A stretch of DNA of 9,003 bases from Thiobacillus sp. UBA6205 (GCA_002421825.1 DISR01000014.1:151-9153), one strand, 5' to 3'. Shown: positions 1 through 5,491, counted from the first letter of the stretch. The notes: a model not told the origin generated them from the letters alone. Numbers and translations are program-made.

Positions 1-413
1 GGTTCGTCGGCCCGATGGGCGCGATTGTGATCGGTCTGCTGGTTTCCCCGCTGTGCTACTACTTCGTAGCCAAGGTGAAATACATGCTGGGCTATGACGA
101 TGCACTCGACGTGTTTGGCGTGCATGCTATCGGCGGTATCTTCGGCGCGATGGCGACCGGCGTGTTCGCCAGCCCCGCTTTGGGCGGTACCAGCTGGTAC
201 GACTACGTTGCCAACTCCGCTGCCGAGTTCGATATGGGCGCGCAACTGATCGCTCAAGGCTGGGCTGTCGGCACCTCCGTGGTCTGGTCTGGCGTAGTCG
301 CCTTCCTTGCCTACAAGATCGTCGATATCGTGATCGGCCTGCGCGTCACCGAAGAAGCTGAACGCGAAGGTCTGGACACATCCGACCACGGCGAACGTGC
401 TTACAACTACTAA
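1..413 (+). CDS. amtB: AmtB ammonium channel, C-terminal part
   Basis: This is the 3' end of an ammonium/ammonia channel of the Amt/Rh family, an inner-membrane trimer. The reading frame is open from base 3 and ends with TAA at 411-413, so about 137 residues are visible of a protein usually longer than 400. Three membrane segments can be seen: one beginning GAIVIGLLVSPLCYY, one containing VFGVHAIGGIFGAMATGVFA, and one containing SVVWSGVVAFLAYKI. The His in VHAIGG matches the second pore histidine of E. coli AmtB (His318). The cytoplasmic tail (GLRVTEEAEREGLDTSDHGERAYNY) is the conserved C-terminal region that in characterised AmtB proteins contacts the PII protein GlnK. The upstream partner gene, often glnK, lies outside the window. 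The gene ends in a strong terminator. Identification is secure; the start is not visible. Confidence 0.96.
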   Translation, partial: FVGPMGAIVIGLLVSPLCYYFVAKVKYMLGYDDALDVFGVHAIGGIFGAMATGVFASPALGGTSWYDYVANSAAEFDMGAQLIAQGWAVGTSVVWSGVVAFLAYKIVDIVIGLRVTEEAEREGLDTSDHGERAYNY

Positions 414-436
414 GCATTGACGCAGTAAAAGCAACA

Positions 437-468
437 AAAAAAGCGGGTACGAAAGTGCCCGCTTTTTT
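437..468. terminator. Bidirectional intrinsic terminator between convergent genes
   Basis: A 14-bp stem (437-450 pairing with 455-468, with one T-G pair) closes on a GAAA tetraloop of the GNRA type. It has a GC core (gcggg/cccgc), an A-tract on the left and a T-tract on the right, so it can end transcription in both directions. It lies 23 bp after the amtB stop and 59 bp beyond the end of the minus-strand acetyltransferase gene, so it probably serves both. Confidence 0.9.
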
Positions 469-527
469 ATTGGCTTGCGAAAATGCGGAAGATGGCCGAT
501 ACGTATCGAACGATCAGCCTCAAGCAG

Positions 528-1022
528 TTAAGCGTCGTCCTTCAAAAGTAGCCGACGCGCGCCCAAGCGGGTCGCTTGCCATCCGAGATGATCGTAATAC
601 CCAAGCGCCGGCGCATTATCCAGATCGACCAGCAACTGCGCACGCGTCGCTCCGCGCGACCTGGCCCAGACCAGCGCCGATTCCAGCAGCTTTCTACCGA
701 GTCCCTTGGCACGCCACGCTTCATCTATCACCATATCCTCGATCCATGCGGAATACGCACCCTCGGCAGTCGAAACAACCAGCTGCGCACTGACCATGCC
801 GATGATTTTTCCAGAGGTGTCGTCGCGCGCCGTCATGACAACACCGCGCTTGGATTCCGAAATCAAGTGCTGCAATCCTTGCGACTGCTTTTCCGGATCG
901 GCATGGAAATCCTGCTCGATGCCGAATAACACCTTAAGCAATTCGGCAAGTTGCGGCACGTCCTCCATGGCTGCCGCACCGAATGTGATGCCTGTTTGTT
1001 CTCTGTCGTTTTTTTCGCTCAT
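528..1022 (-). CDS. GNAT-family N-acetyltransferase
   Basis: This 164-residue protein has the fold signature of GCN5-related acetyltransferases, which move an acetyl group from acetyl-CoA to an amine; the substrate cannot be inferred. Motif A is clear at about residues 93-117: beta strand IEDMVIDEAWR, then the acetyl-CoA pyrophosphate loop RAKGLG (104-109) and helix RKLLESAL. Motif B follows, with the typical ALGYYDHLGWQ (139-149). The N-terminal part (DVPQLAELLKVLFGIEQDF) is the usual first-helix region. The length is normal for a single-domain member. The start is the ATG complementary to 1020-1022. Only a weak purine stretch (gaaagaa) precedes it, so the exact start is less sure than the gene. 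It converges on amtB with a shared terminator and is divergent from the gshA side. No operon partner is seen. Confidence 0.88.
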   Translation of the reverse strand: MSEKNDREQTGITFGAAAMEDVPQLAELLKVLFGIEQDFHADPEKQSQGLQHLISESKRGVVMTARDDTSGKIIGMVSAQLVVSTAEGAYSAWIEDMVIDEAWRAKGLGRKLLESALVWARSRGATRAQLLVDLDNAPALGYYDHLGWQATRLGARRLLLKDDA

Positions 1023-1100
1023 GGCTGCAATTCTTTCAAGGAATGAAAATAGTTAAACACAGGTTCAGGCGTCGCACACTCATGCTCCATATATATATTT

Positions 1101-1117
1101 TGGTGCGCATCGCATCA
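1101..1117. promoter_or_regulatory. Candidate upstream activator dyad
   Basis: TGGTGCGCATCGCATCA is an imperfect palindrome: TGnTGCG-N3-CGCAnCA. Its centre lies about 107 bp before the start predicted from the sigma-54 element at 1190-1204, the usual distance for a bacterial enhancer-binding protein. It is not a good match to the NtrC consensus (the GGTGC half faces the wrong way), so the activator is unknown. A weaker dyad, GTGnAA-N4-TTnCAC, lies at 1123-1138. Immediately upstream is a run of alternating T and A (about 1090-1098). Confidence 0.4.
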
Positions 1118-1158
1118 AACTCGTGCAAAACATTTCACCGCGCAACCCTGCAGCCACA

Positions 1159-1171
1159 TAAAAACTTGATA
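1159..1171 (-). promoter_or_regulatory. Predicted IHF binding site
   Basis: Read on the minus strand this is TATCAAGTTTTTA, which fits the IHF consensus WATCAANNNNTTR at every fixed position. It lies between the upstream dyad and the -24/-12 element, at about -45 to -57, where IHF bends DNA at many sigma-54 promoters. The surroundings are AT-rich. The consensus is short and degenerate, so the position within the promoter adds most of the weight. Confidence 0.55.
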
Positions 1172-1189
1172 AATATGGAAATTAATATC

Positions 1190-1204
1190 TGGCACGTTAA
1201 ATGC
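1190..1204 (+). promoter_or_regulatory. Sigma-54 (RpoN) promoter, -24/-12 type
   Basis: The stretch 1189-1205 reads CTGGCACGTTAAATGCT. Compared with the sigma-54 consensus YTGGCACG-N4-TTGCW it differs at a single position (ATGC for TTGC). The GG of the -24 box and the GC of the -12 box are separated by exactly 10 bases, as required. The predicted transcription start is near 1216. A perfect IHF consensus and an upstream dyad lie at fitting distances. Transcription would run towards the terminator at 1270-1294 and then gshA. The amtB neighbour makes a nitrogen-related activator possible, but that is inference. Confidence 0.7.
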
Positions 1205-1208
1205 TAAT

Positions 1209-1249
1209 TAAAAACCGAAAACTGATTCATCTTCCATGTTCGGTTTTTA
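1209..1249. other. Inverted repeat with A- and T-tracts
   Basis: AAAAACCGAA (1210-1219) and TTCGGTTTTT (1239-1248) form a 10-bp stem, 11 bp with the flanking T-A pair, around a 19-nt loop. It looks like a bidirectional terminator. However, the predicted sigma-54 start (about 1216) falls inside the left arm, so a transcript from that promoter would keep at most CCGAA/TTCGG as a 5-bp stem. Its role is open: a terminator for transcripts passing through, or part of the 5' structure of the RNA described at 1216-1294. Confidence 0.4.
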
Positions 1250-1294
1250 TTTCTCCTTCTCCTCCCTCTGCGGGCCTCGGCCCGCATTTTTTTT
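1216..1294 (+). ncRNA. Putative sigma-54-dependent small RNA
   Basis: A transcript starting at the predicted sigma-54 start (about 1216) and stopping at the intrinsic terminator (1270-1294) would be about 80 nt long. It would have a weak 5' hairpin, a C/U-rich stretch without purines at 1249-1269 apart from one A (tttctccttctcctccctc), and a GC-rich terminator hairpin with eight Ts. An unpaired C/U-rich segment able to pair with Shine-Dalgarno sequences, followed by a terminator, is a common small-RNA design. Sigma-54-dependent sRNAs of this kind are known elsewhere (NrsZ in Pseudomonas). The alternative is a 5' leader of gshA with a terminator that can be overridden. There is no convincing reading frame in it. 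Its existence is inferred only from these signals. Confidence 0.45.
1270..1294 (+). terminator. Intrinsic terminator upstream of gshA
   Basis: GCGGGC (1270-1275) pairs with GCCCGC (1280-1285) around CCTCG-type loop bases; allowing a C-G closing pair leaves a 2-nt loop. The stem is followed by A and eight Ts (1287-1294). It is a convincing plus-strand terminator only 19 bp before the gshA start. The gene on its left is transcribed the other way, so it must end a transcript begun within 1023-1270. Confidence 0.7.
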
Positions 1295-1298
1295 GCGC

Positions 1299-1304
1299 TA
1301 CAAT
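1299..1304 (+). promoter_or_regulatory. Possible -10 box for gshA
   Basis: TACAAT follows a TGCGC context directly after the terminator T-tract. A start about 7 bp downstream would leave gshA with almost no 5' leader. No TTGACA-like -35 box is visible at 16-18 bp, since that position is taken by the terminator stem, so the call is weak. If it is not a promoter, gshA must depend on read-through of the terminator. Confidence 0.3.
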
Positions 1305-1313
1305 CGTGAGACT

Positions 1314-2618
1314 ATGGTCCCTCATCTCACTACTGCTCTTAACGGCCCTCTTCTCGAACTTGAACAACGCATCCTGGACGCGATGCCCCGCATCGAATAC
1401 TGGCTACGCACGCAATGGCTGGAACATGGCACGCCGTTCTATGCTTCGGTCGACCTGCGCAATGCCGGCTTCAAGCTGGCGCCGGTCGATACCAACCTGT
1501 TTCCGGGCGGCTTCAACAACCTGAACGCCGAGTTCCTGCCGCTGTGCGTGCAGGCGACGATGACGGCGGTCGAAAAGCTGTGCCCGGAAGCACGCAACCT
1601 GCTGCTGGTGCCGGAAAACCACACGCGCAACCTGTTCTATCTGCGCAATGTCGCCCGGCTGGCGCAGATCCTGAAGCTGGCCGGTCTGAACGTGCGCATC
1701 GGCAGCCTGATTCCCGACCTCGCCGGCCCGACGCAGCTCGACCTGGGCGACGGCCAGACGCTGACGGTCGAACCGCTGATCCGCCTGCCCGGCGGTCGAC
1801 GCATTGGCGTCGCCGGTTTCGATCCCTGCGCCATCCTGCTCAACAACGACCTGTCGGCCGGCGTGCCGGACATCCTCAAGGGCATCGAGCAGAACATCAT
1901 GCCGCCGCTGCACGCAGGCTGGGCGACGCGCCGCAAGTCGCACCATTTTGCCGCGTATCAGCATGTCGCCGACGAATTCGCACAGCTGATCGGCATCGAC
2001 CCCTGGCTGATCGACCCCTACTTCGACCAGTGCGGCAAGATCGACTTCCAGGCGCGCCAGGGCGAAGACTGCCTGGCCGAGAAGGTCGGCAACATGCTGG
2101 AAAAGATCCGCGTCAAATACGCCGAATACGGCATCGACCAGCCGCCCTTCGTCATCGTCAAGGCCGATGCCGGCACCTACGGCATGGGCATCATGACGGT
2201 GAAGTCGCCGGACGACGTGCGCGAACTCAACCGCAAGCAGCGCAACAAGATGGCGGTCGGCAAGGAAGGGATCGAGGTCAGCGAGGTGCTGATCCAGGAA
2301 GGCGTCTACACCTTCGAGAGCATCAACGGCGCGGTGGCCGAGCCGGTGGTGTACATGCTCGACCATTTCGTGGTGGGCGGCTTCTACCGCGTGCACACCG
2401 GGCGCGGCGCGGACGAGAACCTCAACTCGCCCGGCATGCATTTCGTGCCGCTGGCCTTCGACTCCGCCTGCCAGTTGCCCGACCGCGGGCTAAACCCGGA
2501 CGCCAGCCCCAACCGTTTCTATGCCTACGGCGTCATCGCGCGCCTGGCCATGCTCGCCGCCAGCGTGGAGCTGGAAGAGATTCAAAAGGAAATAAATGGG
2601 CAATCAACACCAAGTTGA
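1314..2618 (+). CDS. gshA: Glutamate-cysteine ligase (GshA family)
   Basis: This enzyme makes gamma-glutamylcysteine from glutamate, cysteine and ATP, the first step of glutathione synthesis, in the cytoplasm. The 434-residue protein fits the GshA family found in many beta- and some gammaproteobacteria (TIGR02049-like), not the classical E. coli enzyme. Recognisable stretches are MVPHLTTALNGPLLELEQRI at the N-terminus, VDTNLFPGGFNNLN (58-71), VPENHTRNLFYLRNV (99-113), VIVKADAGTYGMGIMTV (280-296) and DHFVVGGFYRVHTGRGADEN (350-369). The ATG at 1314 gives the family-like N-terminus; an in-frame ATG at 1236 lies inside an inverted repeat and before a terminator, so it was rejected. There is no good ribosome-binding site (only GTGAG), so initiation may be leaderless or regulated. 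The C-terminal tail (QKEINGQSTPS) looks lineage-specific. gshB follows after a palindromic repeat. Confidence 0.93.
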   Translation: MVPHLTTALNGPLLELEQRILDAMPRIEYWLRTQWLEHGTPFYASVDLRNAGFKLAPVDTNLFPGGFNNLNAEFLPLCVQATMTAVEKLCPEARNLLLVPENHTRNLFYLRNVARLAQILKLAGLNVRIGSLIPDLAGPTQLDLGDGQTLTVEPLIRLPGGRRIGVAGFDPCAILLNNDLSAGVPDILKGIEQNIMPPLHAGWATRRKSHHFAAYQHVADEFAQLIGIDPWLIDPYFDQCGKIDFQARQGEDCLAEKVGNMLEKIRVKYAEYGIDQPPFVIVKADAGTYGMGIMTVKSPDDVRELNRKQRNKMAVGKEGIEVSEVLIQEGVYTFESINGAVAEPVVYMLDHFVVGGFYRVHTGRGADENLNSPGMHFVPLAFDSACQLPDRGLNPDASPNRFYAYGVIARLAMLAASVELEEIQKEINGQSTPS

Positions 2619-2624
2619 AATCAT

Positions 2625-2690
2625 GAACAAAGAGGACATGAGGACAGGAGGAAAACCAATAAGACTCTTGTCCTCTTGTCCTCCTTGTTC
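2625..2690. repeat. Palindromic 'gaggaca' repeat, copy 1
   Basis: Two 26-nt arms (2625-2650 and 2665-2690) pair at 23 of 26 positions around a 14-nt loop. Each arm is itself built of 'gaggaca' units: the left reads gaacaaagaggaca then tgaggacaggag. The left arm plus its edge contains AGGAGG (2646-2651) and the right arm contains CCTCCTT (2680-2686), so Shine-Dalgarno-like and anti-Shine-Dalgarno-like strings face each other. There is no T-tract, so it is not a typical terminator. It starts 7 bp after the gshA stop. A second copy of the same sequence lies after gshB (3682-3750). It may be a member of a dispersed intergenic repeat family, or a hairpin that stabilises mRNA. Confidence 0.85.
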
Positions 2691-2736
2691 AAGCTTTATT
2701 CATAATGGAACCTATCAGGCAGCAGGCTGAACGCCC

Positions 2737-3675
2737 ATGGAAATTCTGTTCATCATCGACCCGCCGGAATCCCTCAAGGAATACAAGGACTCCTCCATTG
2801 CCATGATGCGCTCGGCGCAGGCACATGGCCATGCCGTCTGGGTCTGCCAGCAACACGACCTGCATCTGTGGGAAGGCCGCGTGGTGGCCTTCGCCACGCA
2901 GGCCGAAGTCAAGCCGGGGGCGGACTGGTTCGGGGAGACCGGGGCACGCGTGCGCCTGCTCACGGATTTTTCCGCCGTGCTGATGCGCAAGGATCCGCCC
3001 GTCAACCAGGATTACCTCGCTGCCACGCATCTGCTGGGCCTGGCCGAGGAACATGGCGCACGCGTGTTCAACCGCCCCGCCGCCCTGCGCGACTGGAACG
3101 AGAAGCTGTCGATCTTTCGCTTCCCGCAGTTCATCGCGCCGACCCTGGTAAGCGCACGCGCCGAACTCATCGACGGATTCCTTGACGAGCATGGCGACAT
3201 CATCGTCAAGCCGCTGCATGCCATGGGCGGCCAGGGCGTGTTCCGCCTGGCCCCCGCCGACCCCAACCGCAACGCCATCGTGGAAACGCTGACCGGCTGC
3301 GGCAGCCATGCCGTCATGGCGCAGCGCTACCTGCCCGAGATCGGCGAAGGCGACAAGCGCATCCTGCTGATTGGCGGCGAGCCGGTGCCTTATGCGCTGG
3401 CGCGCATCCCCCGGCCGGGCGAGACTCGCGGCAACCTCGCCGCCGGCGGCAGCGCCCGCGCCCAGCCGCTTGGCGAGCGTGACGAGGAAATCGCCCGCGC
3501 CGTCGGCCGCGTCGTACAGGAGGCCGGCTTGTTCCTGGTGGGGCTGGATGTGATCGGCGAATGCCTCACCGAAGTCAATGTCACCAGCCCGACCTGCTTC
3601 GTCGAAATCGCCGCGCAGACCGGCTTCGATGTGGCCGATACGTTTGTCACTGCACTGGAAAACAGGCTTGGATAA
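2737..3675 (+). CDS. gshB: Glutathione synthetase
   Basis: GshB joins gamma-glutamylcysteine and glycine using ATP, the second step of glutathione synthesis. The 312 residues match the usual bacterial length (E. coli 316). It begins with the pre-ATP-grasp domain (MEILFIIDPPESLKEYKDSS) and continues with an ATP-grasp domain: DIIVKPLHAMGGQGVFRL (154-171) is the small glycine-rich ATP-binding loop, DKRILLIGGEPVPYALARIP (206-225) and GETRGNLAAGG (228-238) are strongly conserved, and TEVNVTSPT (278-286) carries metal- and substrate-binding residues. The ATG at 2737 is chosen because it gives the conserved N-terminus; an AGG lies 10 nt before it. Another ATG at 2705 is out of frame. The gene forms a functional pair with gshA, separated by 118 bp that contain the palindromic repeat, and a second copy of that repeat starts 7 bp after its stop. 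Confidence 0.96.
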   Translation: MEILFIIDPPESLKEYKDSSIAMMRSAQAHGHAVWVCQQHDLHLWEGRVVAFATQAEVKPGADWFGETGARVRLLTDFSAVLMRKDPPVNQDYLAATHLLGLAEEHGARVFNRPAALRDWNEKLSIFRFPQFIAPTLVSARAELIDGFLDEHGDIIVKPLHAMGGQGVFRLAPADPNRNAIVETLTGCGSHAVMAQRYLPEIGEGDKRILLIGGEPVPYALARIPRPGETRGNLAAGGSARAQPLGERDEEIARAVGRVVQEAGLFLVGLDVIGECLTEVNVTSPTCFVEIAAQTGFDVADTFVTALENRLG

Positions 3676-4789
3676 ATCGCCACAAAGAGGACAAGAGGAC
3701 AGGAGGAAGCCTCTTTCCAGATTTTCCTCCTGTCCTCTTGTCCTCCTTGTAAAAAATGCTGCTGCAATTCTGCTGCTGCCATTTCTGCTGGCTGCCTGCG
3801 GCAACCGGGACGAGGTCTACCGCCAGGAAAGCTTCGTCTTCGGCACGCGCGTGGAAATCAGCATTTTCGGCGCAAAGACCGCCAAGGCCGAGGCCGCTGC
3901 TGCCGCCGTGCTTGTCCGCTTCGACCAACTGCACCGCAAGCTGCACGCCTGGCAGCCCTCGGAACTGGGGCGGCTCAATGCCGCCTTCGCCGCCGGCGCC
4001 AGGGCCCCGCTCGATGCCGAACTGGCCTCGATCCTGCAGGACGCGCGCGCCTTTTCCCTGCAAAGCGGCGAACTGTTCAATCCCGCCGTAGGCAATCTCA
4101 TCCGGCTGTGGGGGTTCCATGCAGACCTGCCGCAAGCCGCCGTGCCCAGCGATGAATCAATCGAGGCCGCGGTCAAGGCCGCCCCCTCCATGCGTGACGT
4201 GCATGTGGAAAACGGCGAAGCCTTCAGCGACAACCCGGCGGTGCACATCGACCTCGGCGGCTACGCCAAGGGCTACGCGCTTGACGAGGCGGAGAAAATC
4301 CTCAGGCGGCACGGCATCCACAATGCCCTCGTCAATATCGGCGGCAATGTCATGGCGCTGGGCATGCGCGGGGAACGTCCATGGAAAGTCGGCATCCAGC
4401 ACCCGCGCAAGACCGGCGTCATCGCCACGCTGGAATTGCGCGATGGCGAAGCCGTCGGCACTTCGGGCGACTATCAGCGCTATTTCGAGGCAAACGGGCT
4501 GCGCTACTGCCACCTCATCGATCCGCGCAGCGGCCGGCCCGCCAGCGGGTTGCAGTCGGTCACCGTATTGGCATCCGGCAGCCATGCCGGCACGCGTTCC
4601 GACGTGCTGAGCAAACCCCTGTTCATCGCAGGGCCGGCGCGGCTGGCAGAAATGGCGGCACGCGCAAAACTTGCCGGCATGCTGGCTGTCACAGCGGATG
4701 GCGAGGTACTGGTCACGCCGGATCTGCTGAAACGCCTGCAATGGAGCAATCCGGGGCAAGCCTTTGCCGCGCCAAAGACGGTAAGATAA
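3668..4789 (+). CDS. apbE: ApbE-type FAD:protein FMN transferase lipoprotein
   Basis: ApbE proteins attach FMN covalently from FAD to a threonine of periplasm-facing flavoproteins such as RnfG, NqrC or NosR; no target gene is in the window. Family signatures, counted from the chosen start: HIDLGGYAKGYALD (193 on), NIGGNVMALG, GTSGDYQRYF (264 on) and CHLIDPRSGRPA (281 on). A lipoprotein signal peptide is clear: KNAAAILLLPFLLAAC, with the acylated Cys at codon 3797-3799. The start is a problem: no ATG, GTG or TTG stands in frame between the repeat at 3682-3750 and the signal peptide, where GTA occupies the expected place before AAA AAT GCT. I chose the TTG at 3668 (GGAA 7 nt upstream, overlapping the gshB end), which gives 373 residues with the repeat translated into the n-region. 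ATGs at 3578 and 3629 are alternatives deeper inside gshB. The usual metal-binding Thr after the RSDVLS motif is Lys (residue 316). Confidence 0.85.
   Translation: MDKSPQRGQEDRRKPLSRFSSCPLVLLVKNAAAILLLPFLLAACGNRDEVYRQESFVFGTRVEISIFGAKTAKAEAAAAAVLVRFDQLHRKLHAWQPSELGRLNAAFAAGARAPLDAELASILQDARAFSLQSGELFNPAVGNLIRLWGFHADLPQAAVPSDESIEAAVKAAPSMRDVHVENGEAFSDNPAVHIDLGGYAKGYALDEAEKILRRHGIHNALVNIGGNVMALGMRGERPWKVGIQHPRKTGVIATLELRDGEAVGTSGDYQRYFEANGLRYCHLIDPRSGRPASGLQSVTVLASGSHAGTRSDVLSKPLFIAGPARLAEMAARAKLAGMLAVTADGEVLVTPDLLKRLQWSNPGQAFAAPKTVR
3682..3750. repeat. Palindromic 'gaggaca' repeat, copy 2
   Basis: Two 27-nt arms (3682-3708 and 3724-3750) pair with a single mismatch around a 15-nt loop, a very stable hairpin. 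The left arm is nearly identical to that of copy 1 (2625-2690): acaaagaggaca, then agaggacaggaggaa. It again carries AGGAGG (3701-3706) against CCTCCTT (3742-3748) and again begins 7 bp after a stop codon, here of gshB. Its loop differs from that of copy 1. The arms are better matched than in copy 1, which suggests it is younger or under stronger constraint. It overlaps the open frame leading into apbE and abuts the codons of the apbE signal peptide. Confidence 0.9.
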
Positions 4790-4827
4790 ACCCTGACTGG
4801 AAATATTTTTTCGAAAAAGAATTCATC

Positions 4828-5241
4828 ATGATCGGCGTACTGCTCGTAACCCACGGACCGCTTGGAGAGAACCTCATCGATGCCGCCGTACACGTGCTCG
4901 GATCGAGGCCGCAACTGCTCGAGGCGCTCGACGTTTCTTCGCGCGCCGAGCCCAAGGACATCGAAGCGACAATTACCCTGCGCATGCGGGCGCTCGACAA
5001 GGGCGACGGCGTGCTGGTGCTGACCGACGTCTACGGCGCCACACCCAGCAACTGCATGTGCCGCGCGCTGGCCCCCGGCCATGCCGCAGGCGTTTCCGGA
5101 GTCAATCTCCCCATGCTGCTGAAAATGCTCAACTACCGCGACCTGCCTCTCGACCAACTCGCCGTCAAGGCGGCAAAGGGCGGGCAGGAAGGCATTTCCA
5201 TCGTTTCCCAGGATATGTGCGATGCCGCAACAGGACATTGA
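4828..5241 (+). CDS. PTS EIIA component, mannose family
   Basis: This is a stand-alone 137-residue EIIA domain of the mannose/fructose PTS family. It takes a phosphoryl group from HPr on a histidine. The N-terminus MIGVLLVTHGPLGENLIDAA has the phosphorylation site His9, which corresponds to His10 of E. coli ManX. The central GDGVLVLTDVYGATPSN is the second conserved stretch of the fold. No EIIB, EIIC or EIID gene is visible, so the protein is more likely regulatory than part of sugar uptake. It starts 38 bp after apbE; the ribosome-binding site is weak (aaaaaga). Its last 20 bases overlap ptsH, so the two are probably translationally coupled. Confidence 0.92.
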   Translation: MIGVLLVTHGPLGENLIDAAVHVLGSRPQLLEALDVSSRAEPKDIEATITLRMRALDKGDGVLVLTDVYGATPSNCMCRALAPGHAAGVSGVNLPMLLKMLNYRDLPLDQLAVKAAKGGQEGISIVSQDMCDAATGH

Positions 5242-5491
5242 AGTCACCAACAAGCTCGGCCTGCATGCGCGCGCCTCGGCCAAGCTCACCCAGCTCGCCT
5301 CCAGGTTCAAGAGCGATGTGCATCTCTCGCGCAATGGCCGTCGCGTCAACGCCAAGAGCATCATGGGTGTAATGATGCTGGCCGCCGCCAGGGGCGCCAC
5401 CGTGACCCTGGAGACCTCCGGGCCCGACGAGAACGAGGCCATGACCGCGATCAGCGCATTGTTTGCCGACAAGTTCGGGGAAGGCGAATGA
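5222..5491 (+). CDS. ptsH: HPr phosphocarrier protein
   Basis: HPr passes the phosphoryl group from EI to EIIA domains. The 89 residues have the normal HPr length. His15 sits in KLGLHARASAKL and is the phosphorylated residue. Ser46 in NAKSIMGVMML is the position phosphorylated by HPr kinase in organisms that have HprK, which is common in betaproteobacteria though not present in this window. The start ATG at 5222 lies within the end of the EIIA gene in another frame, with AGGA about 7-8 nt upstream. The next gene is EI. Confidence 0.96.
   Translation: MPQQDIEVTNKLGLHARASAKLTQLASRFKSDVHLSRNGRRVNAKSIMGVMMLAAARGATVTLETSGPDENEAMTAISALFADKFGEGE

Noticed and set aside
1101..1117. NtrC binding site
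   Set aside because: The dyad has GGTGC on the left and GCATC on the right, opposite to the TGCAC-N-GGTGCA arrangement of NtrC sites.
1166..1188. Sigma-70 promoter TTGATA ... TAATAT
   Set aside because: Spacing is only 11 bp. The TTGATA is better explained as part of the IHF consensus upstream of the sigma-54 element.
1404..2441. Long minus-strand open frame (345 codons) opposite gshA
   Set aside because: It is the complement of a confidently recognised gene in GC-rich DNA; the translation is low-complexity (rich in A, D, H, Q, V) with no motif.
2665..2700. Terminator between gshA and gshB formed by palindrome copy 1
   Set aside because: The stem is long but no T-tract follows the right arm, and gshA-gshB are expected to be co-transcribed.
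2689..3804. Minus-strand open frame opposite gshB and both of its flanks
   Set aside because: It is open because of gshB codon composition and runs through the palindromic repeat; no conserved motif is seen.
3756..4091. ATG at 3756 as the apbE start
   Set aside because: It is in a different frame from the signal peptide and ApbE motifs and gives a Cys-rich translation without family resemblance.
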